64,000 nucleotides of DNA, from positions 13,555,501 through 13,619,500 of the forward strand of contig NC_090784.1 of the NCBI RefSeq assembly GCF_040054535.1, in the 5' to 3' direction. Below are positions 10,846 to 34,500 of the stretch, in pieces; position 1 is the stretch's first letter, and every line of letters starts with the position of its first letter. The notes below the pieces were generated by a model. It worked only from the letters and a program-made list of their open reading frames with translations. It made no database searches and had not been told where the DNA came from. Made by a program: the position numbers and the translations under genes. Origin of the DNA: Antennarius striatus. Lineage: Eukaryota; Chordata; Actinopteri; Lophiiformes; Antennariidae.

Positions 10846-13560
10846 GCACACGTCATCACTTCCTTTTTTGAGGAACTGGATTACATCCCACCGGACTGAT
10901 ACACTATAAGCACTGAACTGCAGGTCATACAAAGTGAGAAATTCCCAACCCTTCCCGCCATCCTGGTTTTCCTCTTCATCTCCCAAAGCCTTTCTCCATT
11001 TCCACCTCACCCGTTTTCACCCCTCCCTCACCTGCAAAGGTCATCCACGTGCAGATCATTCTCTGTGACCTTTTAAGGAAAACTGTAAAGACACGAAAGA
11101 CAGTTGGCGTTCCACTTTTCACAGTCATGATAATCTAGTGACACCAGGGCATCAGTAAAGGCTTGACAGTTACCAGAGACCGGAGCTGTGTGTAGATGCC
11201 ATTCCTGTCTGATCTCCGTGTTTGTATAAATGAAATCTTTCAAGAACACAGCTCTTTGAGGGGCTGTGATACAGAAAAACAGAAAGCTGTTCGGATATTT
11301 CTTTTGATGTGACCTCTATTGACTCCTATGCATCAGACCGGGTGACACCATTGCTGACAGAGGAAGCCATGGAGTCACAAAAACATGTGTGTTTCACCCA
11401 GTTGTTGATGCTGTCAAGAGTTGTTGTTCTGGCCAATATGTTATTTCTCTCATATTTGTGTTACTGAAGAGACCCAAATGTTTTGAAACTAAATTCATGC
11501 AGGCAAACTTATAAATCTCAAACAAATGCAATTTGTCTTTATGATTCTTTAATTTAGTTCTCACAAAATGCAAAAATTCTCTGCTCCCATAAATCAGTAG
11601 TAAGTTTTTTTTTTCCCCAAGTAACTCTTAAAACACGTTTTAGCCTCAGGAAAAGTGACTCAAGGATACTTACATCAAAGAGTCCGAGGTGATATACAGA
11701 CTTCTGGGCTCTTGGAGGTGGGTTTTCTTTCTTGATGTTTATTTATTTATTATTCTTTCATCACACATTTTTCATTATTTTGTCCTATTTGCTTGTCTGA
11801 GAGGCGCAAAAGCACCCAAATTGCCCATATGTCACAGTTATTTTTAGTTGTCACCATATTTATGCGCACGTAGACGCACAAAACAGCCTGATTTGCAGCG
11901 CTTTAATGCGCCTGAAGTATCTGTCAAATCTTTCATGAATCCAGGGGGCTCAATAAATAAGACTGTAATGTGAAAATCTTGTCATGAACACTACTTTGTT
12001 TCCAGGACACACTCACACAACCTCACACACAATACACAATACAAACACAGTGGCTCTTTCACACACTAGGCTGAATGTGTTTTCCAGATGTACCGCACAG
12101 CTGTGTTTTTTCTCCGTATTTTCCTCCACCACAGATAGAAAATGGTTTTATATAATGCAATGTAAGAGTGTGTGACAGGAATAAGATACAATGAACACAT
12201 CTCATGTACAATTTTAATAATTTCATCAAATATAATCCCAATTTTCAATAAGGTCGATTATACAAAAACAGTAATACATGCGCAATGAACGTATTATTCC
12301 ACGTCTATACATTTCACATTAATGAACAATTTTCCATCTTAAATTAAAAAGAGATGCACATTTGGTGATTGTTAATTTTATTTATAGTCATCTTAACTAA
12401 ATTACTGTTAACCACACAACACAGACAAGGTCAAAATTGTGATTAATCTATTTCAAAGAACAATTGGTCTGATGAATTCGACCTGTGGTCTCAGGTTTGG
12501 CCTGCTTGCTTCCCAGATGTCCCCTGTTGTCTCGAACAGACGGGAAACGTGCAGGTCCGGCTCGCAGCGCACATCCAGACACCGTCTCCTGTCTGCATTC
12601 GTTCAAAAAAACAAAAAAAACTAAAACAAGAAAACATGGCGCCGTATCGGGAAAGAAATGTGGACAGAAATTCAGTTTGTCCTCAATATTAAATGTTCAA
12701 TATGTCTCAGGATGTCCCAAAATACTGTAGAGGTTAATTTGATTTACAGGAAGCTCTCGTTTCCTTTGAATCATTGCGCTGATTCTACAAGTGATGATTA
12801 ATAATTAATATAACCAAATGTAACCTTATGGAACAAATCAAATGTGTTAGTATTTTTCTAGAAATAACCCAAATACTTGGGAATGAAAAAAATTGAATTG
12901 GTTAAATTTGAAATAAAATAAATATATTTCTCAGTTAGTTTTACAAAGAATTTTAAATTAGGATACTGTTACCTATAGATCTGTCGTATATTGTGAGTGC
13001 AGCCCGACGAATAAAAATTACACTTAACTGACAGGTCTAAGCAATCAATCAAAAACTGTGAAACAAGTGTTGTATAAAGAATTATTCTTCAAAAAAGGAA
13101 GAAGTAAATAAAAGAAACAGACCTCCAAAAACGACCATATTTCGCGGGCAATCGAAGATAATAAGGTAGGAGACGAAATGGGATTTCTGCTGAATGCCAA
13201 CACCCACTCACCTCAGCGAACAATTGATCCTGCGTAAAAGCTGTTCCGTTCGTTTCTATACGGCTACCCACATCCACTCATCTCCTCTGTTTTTTCTCTG
13301 TCATTATAGTCCCTCTTAAGAACGAAAAAAAACATAGTTTCATCCTTGGATTGTTTTCTGATTTGTGATGAAGTGAGTGCGTAAAAAATACGCTTGGTGC
13401 GTAAAGGACGTGCGTCTTATCCAGGTTTTCTAAAGAAATCCCCAAATTTCAACAATAAAATCTTCGTCTACAGCCTACTTAGAGAGTGGTTGTCCTCTTC
13501 CTGGCCATATATGATCTAAGGGAGCGTTGGATGGTTTAAATGTGTTCTTAGGGCAGGGAG

Positions 13561-13592
13561 CTGTCAGACCTTTTGGCGAGAAAGATTGATCA
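13561..13592 (+). promoter_or_regulatory. Candidate Prep/Meis plus Pbx-Hox site pair upstream of hoxa2b
   Basis: CTGTCA at 13561-13566 matches the Prep/Meis site. AGATTGATCA at 13583-13592 matches a bipartite Pbx-Hox site of the AGATTGATSR type. Both lie about 1 kb before the hoxa2b start. Vertebrate Hoxa2 hindbrain enhancers are known to use such pairs, together with Krox20 and Sox sites. A TCTTTGTTT (Sox-like) follows 20 bases later. The match is by motif only. Confidence 0.45.
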
Positions 13593-14628
13593 CACACAGG
13601 CTAGCAGGGCTCTTTGTTTAGAGCCTTAGCAATAAACAGCCATCAGATCCTCACCTCTCTATATGTGTCCCACTCCAGTGGCAAATTATTTGAACTATGA
13701 TATAACCAATAATGAAGTGTGGAAGACTGCTTGGGTCAACTATATCCTCTGTGACATAAAATAAATGAAATGGGATGTGGGGCAAGGAGCTGTAAAGTGT
13801 AACCCGTTAAACAATCCAACTACTTCCTCGCAGTTAGATTGGTACAACATATTGTATTTATTGTAGATTTCCCATAATTCTTAGCGGATTTCCCAGCAAT
13901 AATTTTATGATAAAGTTGAATTGCATAAAATGACATAAGCTACAGTAAAGTCAAATTGGGACAAAATCTGATTAAAACGTAATTAAAATCTATTACAAAC
14001 TAATTTTTGTATCCCTGTCTCACCGATGCAGTGCCTGGGCATGGGGTGGGGGAGGGGGTGGGTGCTTTCCCCTCCACGCATATCCCAAGGCGATCACCCT
14101 AACATAACATCTGTGTTCGTGGTTGCATTTTGAGGTAAAAATATGACTACAGTAATGAATTTTTCATTGTCCATAGGAACATACAAAATAACGCCGGTCA
14201 TGCGCAACGTTTTCACAGAAGACTGCGTGAACGCGCAGGGAAGGCATAGCTGTTGTGGGGTGTGGGATGGAGGGTTGAGCGGTGAGCAAACTGACCCCCT
14301 CCCCCGAAAAAAAAAAAAAAAAAAAAAAAGGTAAATAAAGCAAACCCCTACCCCCGGAATGAGGCGTTACCCCGCCGACTTCCTCGATCAATCACAGGGG
14401 ACAGTGGCTTCTTTTGATAAAAAAAACCCCCAAATTGTCATTGGGCAGATGTAATCATGTGACAAGCAGCACGGTCTAATTCCAAGCATGTCCCCACGAA
14501 AGCAATAGTTAATGGCACAGAGGTCTCCTATAACGACTCTATCCAGTTTGGAAGCAAATGAAAAATAAATTGCGTTGAAACTGAATTCACTTACAAATTT
14601 GCAACTTTTCTGAGACAAGAAGGAGGAG

Positions 14629-16285
<1,657 letters not shown>

Positions 16286-17984
16286 AATATCAAAGTTTCA
16301 TCTTAATTCAAACACAGGTGTTCAATTTCTCAGTTGTATAGTATTAATAGATACAGATAAGGTAAGTAAAAAACCCCCAGCTAAGCTACTATTTAGCCTG
16401 CATGGACAATTTATTCAATTAAAATAAGATTTTATTTCTTTATAAATAAGTAGAATATATTTCTTGAAATAACTCTTAACAGTAATTGGAATCAGCAGCG
16501 CCATATTGTTTCATTTCAACAGAGGAAAGAGTAAAGATTTTAGTACATATTCGTGTTGAATTATTTTCATACATACTTCATGTTCAGCACTGACATCGAG
16601 TATTTAAATAATCCTAATCTTTCATGTAAAAAGTACAGGACATTTTTAAAAATACAGTCAAATATAGGATTGCAAAGACATTACTATTTTATGATATCGA
16701 AAGTCCCTACACACTTAGGAGTGAAATGAATCTAAAATTGAACATGGACCAATCACGGGCTTTTATTCACATAAAATGTTTTTAGAGATTTGTCTGACCG
16801 GAAGAAATTACCTCTGCCCGTTTGAGGCCAGAAAGAGAGAATTTGCTGTGAGCATCGCCTCCTAGGAGTCTCAGGCCAAGAGCTACGACTTTTCTTGACT
16901 CTCTAATTAAATTTTATTGCCAATAAAACTCACAGCACTGAAGGAGCTTGTTAATAGCCTGATCCACGAAGCAATCCACTTTTCTTTAAATTAAGAAGCG
17001 TGTGTTAGGCTGTTGTGATTTTCTTTTTCTGATTTAAAAGCAATTAAGGTCAATTCAGAGCTGCTGAGACAAGATTTTTTTTTTAATCCAAGTGTTTTCT
17101 GTGTAACAGAGACGAAAAACACAATCTCTCAGTCAAACAGTAACATTTAATTGATTCCTTTCATGTAGAATATATTTTATCCATGTAAATGAAAGTGAGT
17201 TTGTATGGCCTAATAGGATTTCATCATATTTCCTGCTAAATGAAATCTTCGCTCTGACCGGTCCGACCTCAGCGTCGTGATGCGTATAAAGAAGCGTTTG
17301 TCCGTTTTCAACAACCGGTTAATGTTTTTCCTATTATGATGCTTTTAGGGAGTTTTTAGGGAATACGGTTGATAGAAAGCTAAAGTCTATACGATATTGT
17401 TTAGTGGGAATCCAGACAATTAATAATCACACATGTTTTACTCTGAACAGAGTATTTAGTATGATATACAAGAAAAGGTTCAATTGAATTTCTATTATGA
17501 GATATGGAATTAAGCACCATGTAATTATGAAAATTTTAAAACTAAAAGTCAATGAGAAAACGATATTTGATTTGAATCAGGAGACATTGAAACTATGTGC
17601 TGACCAAACTGTTCACAAATACTCTCCCATGATATGCTAATTTTTTTTTTAAAAAAAAGGTCAAACCACTAATTCCATAGTTTACTGCTCTACTTATTTT
17701 ATGTGTGTAACAAACATAACCCAGTTTTCACGAGTTTCACCATGAAAACAGTGTTATGCAAAAATAAATTACATAATCAGATGGTTGTGTTATATTATAT
17801 TACATCTTTGTGATTACATGTGTGGTTTGACCATTTTGCAGTGAATTGATAAAAATATGTGATGAATGACAAAAAGGGAAGGAACAAGTAATAAGAAGTT
17901 TCTGAGATGACAGAAGAGTATGAAGCTCCATGGGAAACTAGATACAACACTGAGCCAGCAGACCCCCCCCCCACACACACACAC

Positions 17985-17997
17985 TGGTCAAAGGTCA
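17985..17997 (+). promoter_or_regulatory. DR1 nuclear-receptor element
   Basis: TGGTCA-A-AGGTCA is two directly repeated half-sites with one base between, the DR1 layout bound by RXR heterodimers, COUP-TF or HNF4. It lies 44 bases before the DR5 element. Function is inferred from motif and position. Confidence 0.45.
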
Positions 17998-18040
17998 AGC
18001 TGGCTCTCCTCTCCACTCCAAACTAGGAGAAACTACTGCC

Positions 18041-18057
18041 AGGTCAGCATGGGGTCA
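18041..18057 (+). promoter_or_regulatory. DR5 retinoic acid response element 3' of hoxa2b
   Basis: AGGTCA-GCATG-GGGTCA is a consensus direct repeat with a five-base spacer, the preferred RAR/RXR site. A further inverted half-site (ATGACC) follows at 18066-18071. It is 1.75 kb past the hoxa2b stop at the anterior end of the cluster, where 3' RAREs of Hox1 paralogs are found in other vertebrate clusters. The sequence match is direct; binding and function are inferred. Confidence 0.6.
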
Positions 18058-19274
18058 GGTTGTGAATGACCACAGAGGATTTGAGGCTCATAAAGAATTT
18101 ATTGGCTACTCAGATAACCAACAGGAAGTGACAACAAAATATGTGAAGAAAACCACCATGGAGAAACTAGAATGTGATCTGAGGTTTCATTTTACATGAA
18201 GAAGTAGGGAAAACTTGTGTGTTCCATAAATAACAAAGATCTAAAGTTATAGGGTGAAGTCAGACCATTAGGAATGCTAAAACTTGAAGCATTTATAAAA
18301 CAACGCATTACTGCAGTCTGATCATTCTGTCAGACTGGAGGCTTATCTCTGCTCAGAACAAATAAAACACAATTAGAATTGATTTCTTCCTAAAGCTGCC
18401 TGCCGGACTAAAACTGAGTAAATCAAGTGAAGAGTCGGTCTGTCTTGTGGCAATGACAAACCTGTCTACCACCTGCAGCCCGTAAAAGCTGTTCACACAG
18501 GCCCTCCAGAGCTGCACTGACACCTCTGTCTCCTACCTCCACAAAACAAGCTATACAGTTCAAAGGCGCAGGCGTTCAACTTAGACTGGCCGATACTCCT
18601 TGTCAAAAGATGACTTATGTCTGACTGACACCTCTATAAACAATAAGTCACAGATACACTTAGGAGCCACAGGCTTCTGAGAGAAGAAACCAGTCTTTCC
18701 TGCATTGGCTCATTGATTGCACCAGATGTTTCAACTAGTGTCCCAAATTACATGCAAATGACACTGAAGACATTTAAAATGCGGTTTAGAAATAACCCAA
18801 CGTGGAGAAATCTCCTTGTCGCTCAATAATAAAACCTTGGAGCAGGGAGCTCCAGAACCGTTTGGAATACTGTAATTGTCTTTTAATTTATTAATATTGT
18901 CTGTTTAGACTTATAATGTTGACATAATCATAAACTCAAAGTGCATATATCATTGTAAAAAACAAAACAAAACAAAAAAAAACTCGTTCAATGCATTAAG
19001 CGTGTCAATCACACTGATGAACCAGATAAATATGATCAGGAATCAATGGCGCTCCCTCCGTGGACTTTATGAGTCTGTAAAGACGCGCTCGTCCATTAAT
19101 GCGTCACCTTCCCGTCATCAGCGGTGATAAAAGTTATGTGGCTGGTTGGAGAACTCTGTGGTCAGAGATAAATAATGAGCACATCAACTTCCGTGTCTCG
19201 CTGCTGCTTCCGTATCTCATGAAGCTTCCACCCTCCGGACGGTCCAGCTGATCCTGCGACAAAAACCCTCCAAC

Positions 19275-27481
<8,207 letters not shown>

Positions 27482-27743
27482 ATGTACCCTTCATAAGCTG
27501 CTCAGATCTTGTGACTGCATTGAGGTCTTACTTTGCTAAATGAAAATCAGATGAATTTAATTATGTTACTGAAAATGTTTCCTGATGCATCATTTCAGGA
27601 TCAGACGCTGATAAAATGGCTTTCTTGTGATTTTTGTTAGCTGTATTTCTATAATGTCTGCACTTTGCTCAGCTTTTGTATTTATTTTTAAGTTTTCCAA
27701 CACCGTGTGTTCTGCTCTTTTTCACAAATCTGGAGGTTGCAAA

Positions 27744-27749
27744 AATAAA
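27744..27749 (+). terminator. skap2 polyadenylation signal
   Basis: AATAAA 263 bases after the skap2 stop, followed by a GT-rich stretch (TGTGTTGTGGTTGTG) as expected downstream of a cleavage site. Confidence 0.7.
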
Positions 27750-30700
27750 TAAATATTTAAACATGTGTTGTGGTTGTGCAGTTTTGAATTATTTAACCTG
27801 CTAGTTAAACCACAAGATGGCATTAGCGTCTCTTCAAAGGTCATTGGATTACTTCTGTGACAGAGGTGCTGAAATCAGAAATTCCATTTATTTTTATTTG
27901 TTTGTATGCCCTAGAGTGCAAATCTTATATATTTACTGACTTGATTGTCCAAGTAAAATTTATTATTATTTAATTAACAAACTAGAAGAAGAAGGTCCAA
28001 AGGACAAATTGAAATTCTAGAACGATGGCACAACCTGCTTGATGAGTGAAAAATAGTGTAGTTCTTAAAGCGTGTTTATGCCTCTGGTCAGCACTTTTGT
28101 TTCAAGCTTCAAAGGGACGCCGGGTTTTTATGGCACCGGAGAGACTGAGCCGGGCAGAGGATCACAGTGTGGCAGATGTTTGGCTGTGCTGTGTGCCTCG
28201 CTGAAACGGCTGAGGTGCACTAATAAGACAGCCACCTACACAGATAGCAGGGATGCTTATCACCCTCTGAGGGGCTGTTTGACAGCAGGCGGGGTGGTGT
28301 TAGCCGGGCATATTCCACCGAGGGTACATACATACATACATACATACTGTACGTATCTTTTTACAGCCTCCTCACAGATTTACCAAACTTGTGCTACTAT
28401 TTTATCCATTGGGGTCATCCTCCCCGCTGTGTGTGTACATACAAAAGCAACAACGTCTCAGTTTCTTCAAGGTTGTGAGAACATGAGGGATATTCTTTAA
28501 CCAATAACTCACTGTATCTCTCTCTCTCCCCCCTCTTCCCTCTATTTTTTCCTCTCTCCTGTCCTGTCTGTTTTGTTCCTGCTGAGTGATGAGCTAGTCC
28601 TCCGTCCTCTGGGTGACATTCAAAGCCAACATAAATCCTCCTCTTTATGGTAGAGTGCAGTGATAAGGCCTCTCTGCTAATTGGACGTGTATTGAATTAC
28701 CATAATTAGTTATTGAATATACTACATCGGTTACAGAGAAGAAATGCTTTGTTCCAGGGTAGGAAAGAAATGTAGTGGAAAAACAATGTGGAACATCACA
28801 GCACTAATGGCATTGCCTGAGTGTGTGTAGTTCCATAATTTAGTCGTCATCATTTTTGGTGTTGAATTAGGACTTAATACATAGACACAAATCTTTCCAT
28901 ACTGCTGACATCGCTTGGTGTTTCCCCTGATAGTCTTCTTTTTAATATTAGGCTATGGATTAGGTTGCCAAAGGCAAGTAAGGCTAAATATTGCCTCTCA
29001 TTTTTATGTGCCAATAAAGGATTTCCTTAATGGATGTCAACTACAGTCCCATCCCCCGACGTTACATTTGGACAGCCATATCCTCAAAATATACAGGTTC
29101 TTTTATAGCAATTTAACATCAAGATATAATGTTTCGTAGATAAATGCCAGAGCGCCATTAATCTAGTGGGCACTAAATTACACTAATGATACCAGAATAT
29201 CACTAATTAATACTTGCAATCATAAAGATACACTTTTACCAGCCAAATATATATAGATCGAGCTCCTGAGGAATAATAAATAAAATTAGATTTGCTGATA
29301 AAGATGAGAGGAATATAAAACAACTCACCCTTCAGGAGAGAAATGTGGTTTTATGCTGACAATGTGGCGCTCAGATATGTTCCTTCTTACAAAGCCCAAC
29401 AACTGCAACATGAATTAGCTCCTCGTCGTCCATTAACACACACCTAGTGGGTAAATAATCTTGAGGACAACATCAGTGCATTAAGAGCTCCATGCTTAAA
29501 GCGATGGCTGCTCATCATATAGTTAAGCATTATTGTGTGCAGCCATTATTCTCCACCATCACCGCCGGGGTTGGCGAGAGGGCCAAAGATTTGATCTACA
29601 CCACTTTAGAGAGGTAATCTTGATCAAGCTGTCAGCTCTTTCTGCTGCTCTTTAACCGGGTCACAGAGCCGTAGATCACACCACAGCTTCATAGAAAGTT
29701 TCTGTCAGGAATAACACTGCTTTATTTATGTCATATCCCCTGGCATTTTGCAGGAAATGTATTACCTCTCCAACTGGCCGTCTGTCAGTGTTCCATTAAA
29801 GCCTCTCCCGAGGTCTAAATCTTAAAATCCGAAATAGACACTTTTTCAATGCAAGTCAGTCTTAATTGAGGTCAGTTTCTGTTATCATGAATCACGGCGG
29901 CAGATAAATGAAAGTTTCCTCTGCTGGCGTATGACACTGTGAGAAGGCTCGATGCATTTTAAGTGAAAGCCAACAAAGATTGTGATGGGCTGCTTGGGAA
30001 AGTCAGCTTCTGGAATTTGAGTGTCAGATTTTCTGGCCTGTGATTTTTCAATATTTCATGTGTAATGTCACAAGCGGAAGCTGAGGGTTGGTGGCAGGCG
30101 GGTTCATTCCCTATAAGCACCACGCCCACCTCACTAACATGTTTCCAGTATGTGGATGTTGATCACACAGCATTTCTGTAAATTTTATGAGGAGGAGAAG
30201 CAAGTGGCCCCATTTTTTCTGGACCCCCGAAATGAAGCCTCCTTAAATACCATCATATTCCAACTGATTTTCTTTTACACCGATGAATCTGCGTTTTTCT
30301 GCAGAAGGCCTCGTCATCTCTCTCAGCAGCGCGTCACTGCTGTGTACGGGTCTTGTGTTCTCCTGGTCCAGGCTGTCAGGTGGGACAGATCTATGCGCTG
30401 ACGTGTCATTCAGGATAAATCAGGCTTATCAACGTGACAGGTGTTTGTCCACCTGCTATAAACATTTCCCACGCCTCCATCCTGTTCCATCTTGCAGATT
30501 ATTTACAAGGGTCCAACCTCTGTCCCTGTTTACTCTCTGGCAGTGGATCTAATATCAGGTCAGCCCTCTGCTACTGATTTACTCCTTTAGTTAGCGAGGT
30601 GAGTAATGACACTGGATGGCTCCAGGGGATAGTTTGTAATCAAGAGAGGCCAGAGATGCCAGAGATGCTCTAACTGCGATTACAACCCTATCCTCAGTGT

Positions 30701-31317
30701 ACCACTTACACCTCGCTGCAGCTGCCTGCCAATCCACACACTTTCACTCCCCGCAGTTTAATGGCTCTGATTGTATTTAGCAGACATTCAGCTCAATGTC
30801 AGGTCTTAATATAGCACCTTGTTTGAAAGAAACCCCCCCGACAGCGGAGGTAAAGGTATGAGGATTGAGTTTCAGAAGCTTGCTGAGCTAACTAAGACAG
30901 GATATAGCAGGTTGCTCCCATCACTCCTACTTAACGTCAGCTCTGGTATGTACCCGAGCTAACCTGACTTAATTTAGTGTCCAGAGTACATGTGGAGCTG
31001 CCCGTCACAGTGTGGGCAACATCAACTGGGCAGCAAATGGTAACTAAATCCTAATGATAACAGGGTTTAGGTTTTAAATGAGCCAATACACACAGGCTTT
31101 ACTTTCACGGCAGATTCAGAGGCGTAATTCTTAAATATAGTGTTTTCTGCCAAAAACACAAATTAGAGTAAGGGGATTTATTATTTACTGTCGTGAGTGT
31201 ATTTGTTTAGATAATCCTGCAGAGAGATTGTAAATGTAGAATACATATTTTAACCCTTGACATTTACTAATGAAACACGAGATTGATATTTTAAACCCAG
31301 ATTACTTAATGTAAATT

Positions 31318-31503
<186 letters not shown>

Positions 31504-34500
31504 AACACCGCTGCAGAGGACCATGTCCAACAGCTTCAGAGTCCAGAAAACAGCTTTTTGACTTTCCACTGGTCCTACATGTTGTTCTCAGGTCGGGAAT
31601 AACTGAATGATGAAAATTATTTTGTATTTTCTACTTTGTACATTTTAAAGCACATCTGTAAACATCCATTACATGGAATTATCCTATTAACATAGCGCAC
31701 ATGATAATTGTGTGAATTTAGGATGCTCATTACGGATGCGATCCACGGATAGCAGGTGGGGTAATTTGAGTAATTTGTGACTATATGCAGACACTGGGAT
31801 GATGGACGGTGTCTGGAGAAGACAAGCTGAACAGACCAGTGGATCTACTGCAGACTAAGGAGAATTTAGGCTCATCATAAAAAATTTCTCCTTCCCTCTT
31901 ATTTCACTTGGACATTTTTATGTTTTTTTTATTTTCTACCTCATTGCAGCCGTGAGCTGCTTGCTGATTTACACACACTGGCAGCGAAGCACAGAGACCT
32001 CAGGAGACGGTGCCCTCTACCCCTCCATTTTTTTTACCCCCTTGTTTCTCTATCCTCCTTCGTCCTCTCGCTGCCACCGCTGGGTGTGTCTTTATTCACT
32101 GGACTGTGTCAGACCAAAGAGCTCCATCACAGCCTGTTCTCCATCTCTAACACAACATTAATTTGAAGGGTCTTATTCGGACATGATCATGTGATGCTCA
32201 GAGGGTTGTAACCTCATGCCAAGATGCACTTGTGTGATTCCTGAATGCTTCACAAACACAAGGTGTTAGATTTAATTTCTTGTTGATTTTTTTCCACTTA
32301 AATTTAGATTAAGAAAAAAAAATTTTTTCTTTGGGAAAAATTGTAAAGCGGTGATCCCAGCTTCATCTCTGACCGTCAGGCCCATTTGTTTAGAGGAGTT
32401 AGTTTCCTGCTGATCAGACAGGATTCAGGACATGGGAGGCTGTTGCTCGACTTAATGCAGTGATCATATCCATTCCATATAATTGCTACATCCAGGCGTC
32501 AAACAGCGACAGTCTCTGCAGGGGAAACAGCAGGTATAAGCCATGCAGAACCTATGAGATGTAGCAGAGCTGCTGGATTTGATGAACGATGGACAGAATC
32601 TCTGTTCATCTCCACCCAATATGAGTCAAAGAGTCAGATGTTTCTGACTTGGGGATAAATCTTTTTCCACCATATTTATATTGAGGATTGTGCTTAGATG
32701 CAGGATTGGCAACAAGGATAGACGTATCACCCAAAAGTCTCTTTTTGGCTGTCAGGTTATGGACTTTTTTTTTTTTGGTAAATCAGCTCTTGGGATAGGC
32801 ATGAAATATGGGAGACCTTGAAAACTACTCAGAGCAGAGTCATTTGTTATTAACAATTCAATTAACCCCAGGCTCAAGATCATCTACTCTGCTTCTCCAT
32901 CTGCACCTATAGTGAATGTGCTTGCTATGGAAGCTGTACATCAGTACCAACAGCCTGTGTCATTATTCTATGACTGTTGTTGGTGTTTAACTCCGGTATC
33001 ATCCCTGTCTGTCTCCTCTCTCATCTATTGGCTGGGCCTCTCTGATATTGACCCAACCTGGTTCCACTGACTTGCAGGCAAAGAGATTTAATATCTCAAG
33101 TGCTGCTGAACTCCTATTGCTACTAATGGATTCTGTATAATGTGGCACTTAAAATGCATGAGCAGTCTCTGATTTATCTGTAATTTGCCTCCACTAGAGC
33201 ATATCTCACCCAATACTTCCATTTGTTTTTGCGCTGTGCGATCTGTTCAGTAAACAAACCCTGATTGGTTTTTCATATTGTTTCACTTGAGTCTGACAAT
33301 TTTGCTCTCTGTAAAACATAAAATGAATGTTTTGCTTTTTAGTTGTTGTTGCTATTTTGTGTTAATTACCCAACAGAGGGTAAAGTAAGTCAAGCATGAG
33401 TTTAGGGACATGAGGTGGGGTTTATTTGAGCTGTCGTTGCAGAAAGACATGCTGACTTGTTGAGAAGCAGATGGGTATCTCCCACAGGGGCCATTTTCTT
33501 TAGCTTATCTTCTGCTGTTTGATGCACCAAAAAGTAAGCATAACAGTTATTTTATACTGATAAAAAGCATTTCTTGAAACCACAAAAAAATTGCATCACA
33601 CACTTTTCTGAGTATGGTTACTTCAAGCAAAAAAGCCACCCTGGAACCAGAATGATTTTACTTGCCTCTTACTGCTTTTAACCTACTTAAGTTCATGCAA
33701 CACAGACCAGGCAACTGTTGGCCAATCAATCTGATGAGTGTAAATGTGTCAGTGTTGTTATGGCATGAGAGCAGCACTAATAGGCCAAAGTGGACCAGAC
33801 TCTCTAGTGTACAATCTCCTGTACAGGTCAAACTAAAACACTCATGCAAACATTTAGATCCATAGGATTAATAACTTTCAAACAAGGCTTTACTTGTAAT
33901 GGAAACCTGTTAGCAAGCACTAAATCATGTGGACAAACTTACTGATGCATGCATGTGTAATTTAATTAACATGGACCACATGTAGAATATTTATAGTTAC
34001 TCAAAACCCAATAAAATCACTCCCTTAAAGTAATGGGATTCACAGTACATTTTTAGTATGTTTAACTACTTTCCCTCGGTTTCGGTGTTGCCAGGATTTG
34101 AGAAACACTGAGGTTTCAAGTCTTCCCAAAACACTCCTCACCAACCTCATAAAATGTCAACCTGAAACCAAAATGATGGTTTCTGAAACATTTTAATTAC
34201 AGTACAATGAATTTGAGTATTTTATCTATTCTTTTTTTCTTTTATTTATACGTTTCCTGAAATTTAGCTCCAAAGATGAAAAGTTCAAGGAAGACAGAGA
34301 CTCAAAGAAAAGCTGAAGACTTAGTTCTACAATTTGTTTAGTCGCCTAAAAATGGTTAAACATGTTTAGTCTGAAGTCATTATGACTCATAAAATGGTAA
34401 TGTTGTCTAGGAGTCTATTATAGATTGTGGAGTTTATATCCTTTAAATTGATGATGCAACTGATTGCTAAAGTTAGAATTTGAGAATGTTTTGTTGTTTG

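Larger units (their letters stand above)
16286..19274 (+). other. hoxa2b 3' UTR and hoxa2b-skap2 spacer
   Basis: A possible hoxa2b polyadenylation signal AATAAA lies at 16922-16927, about 640 bases after the stop. No hoxa1 exon or remnant was recognised, in line with the known loss of hoxa1b from HoxAb clusters. The AT-rich stretch has many TAATTA-type cores. A cluster of nuclear-receptor half-sites lies at 17985-18072, and skap2 begins at the far end. Confidence 0.6.

Noticed and set aside
16286-19274. Possible hoxa1b between hoxa2b and skap2
   Set aside because: No Hox1 homeodomain or N-terminus was recognised; HoxAb clusters are known to lack hoxa1.
28072-28500. 142-codon plus-strand frame after skap2
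   Set aside because: It contains a CATA repeat, has no similarity that I recognise and no splice context.
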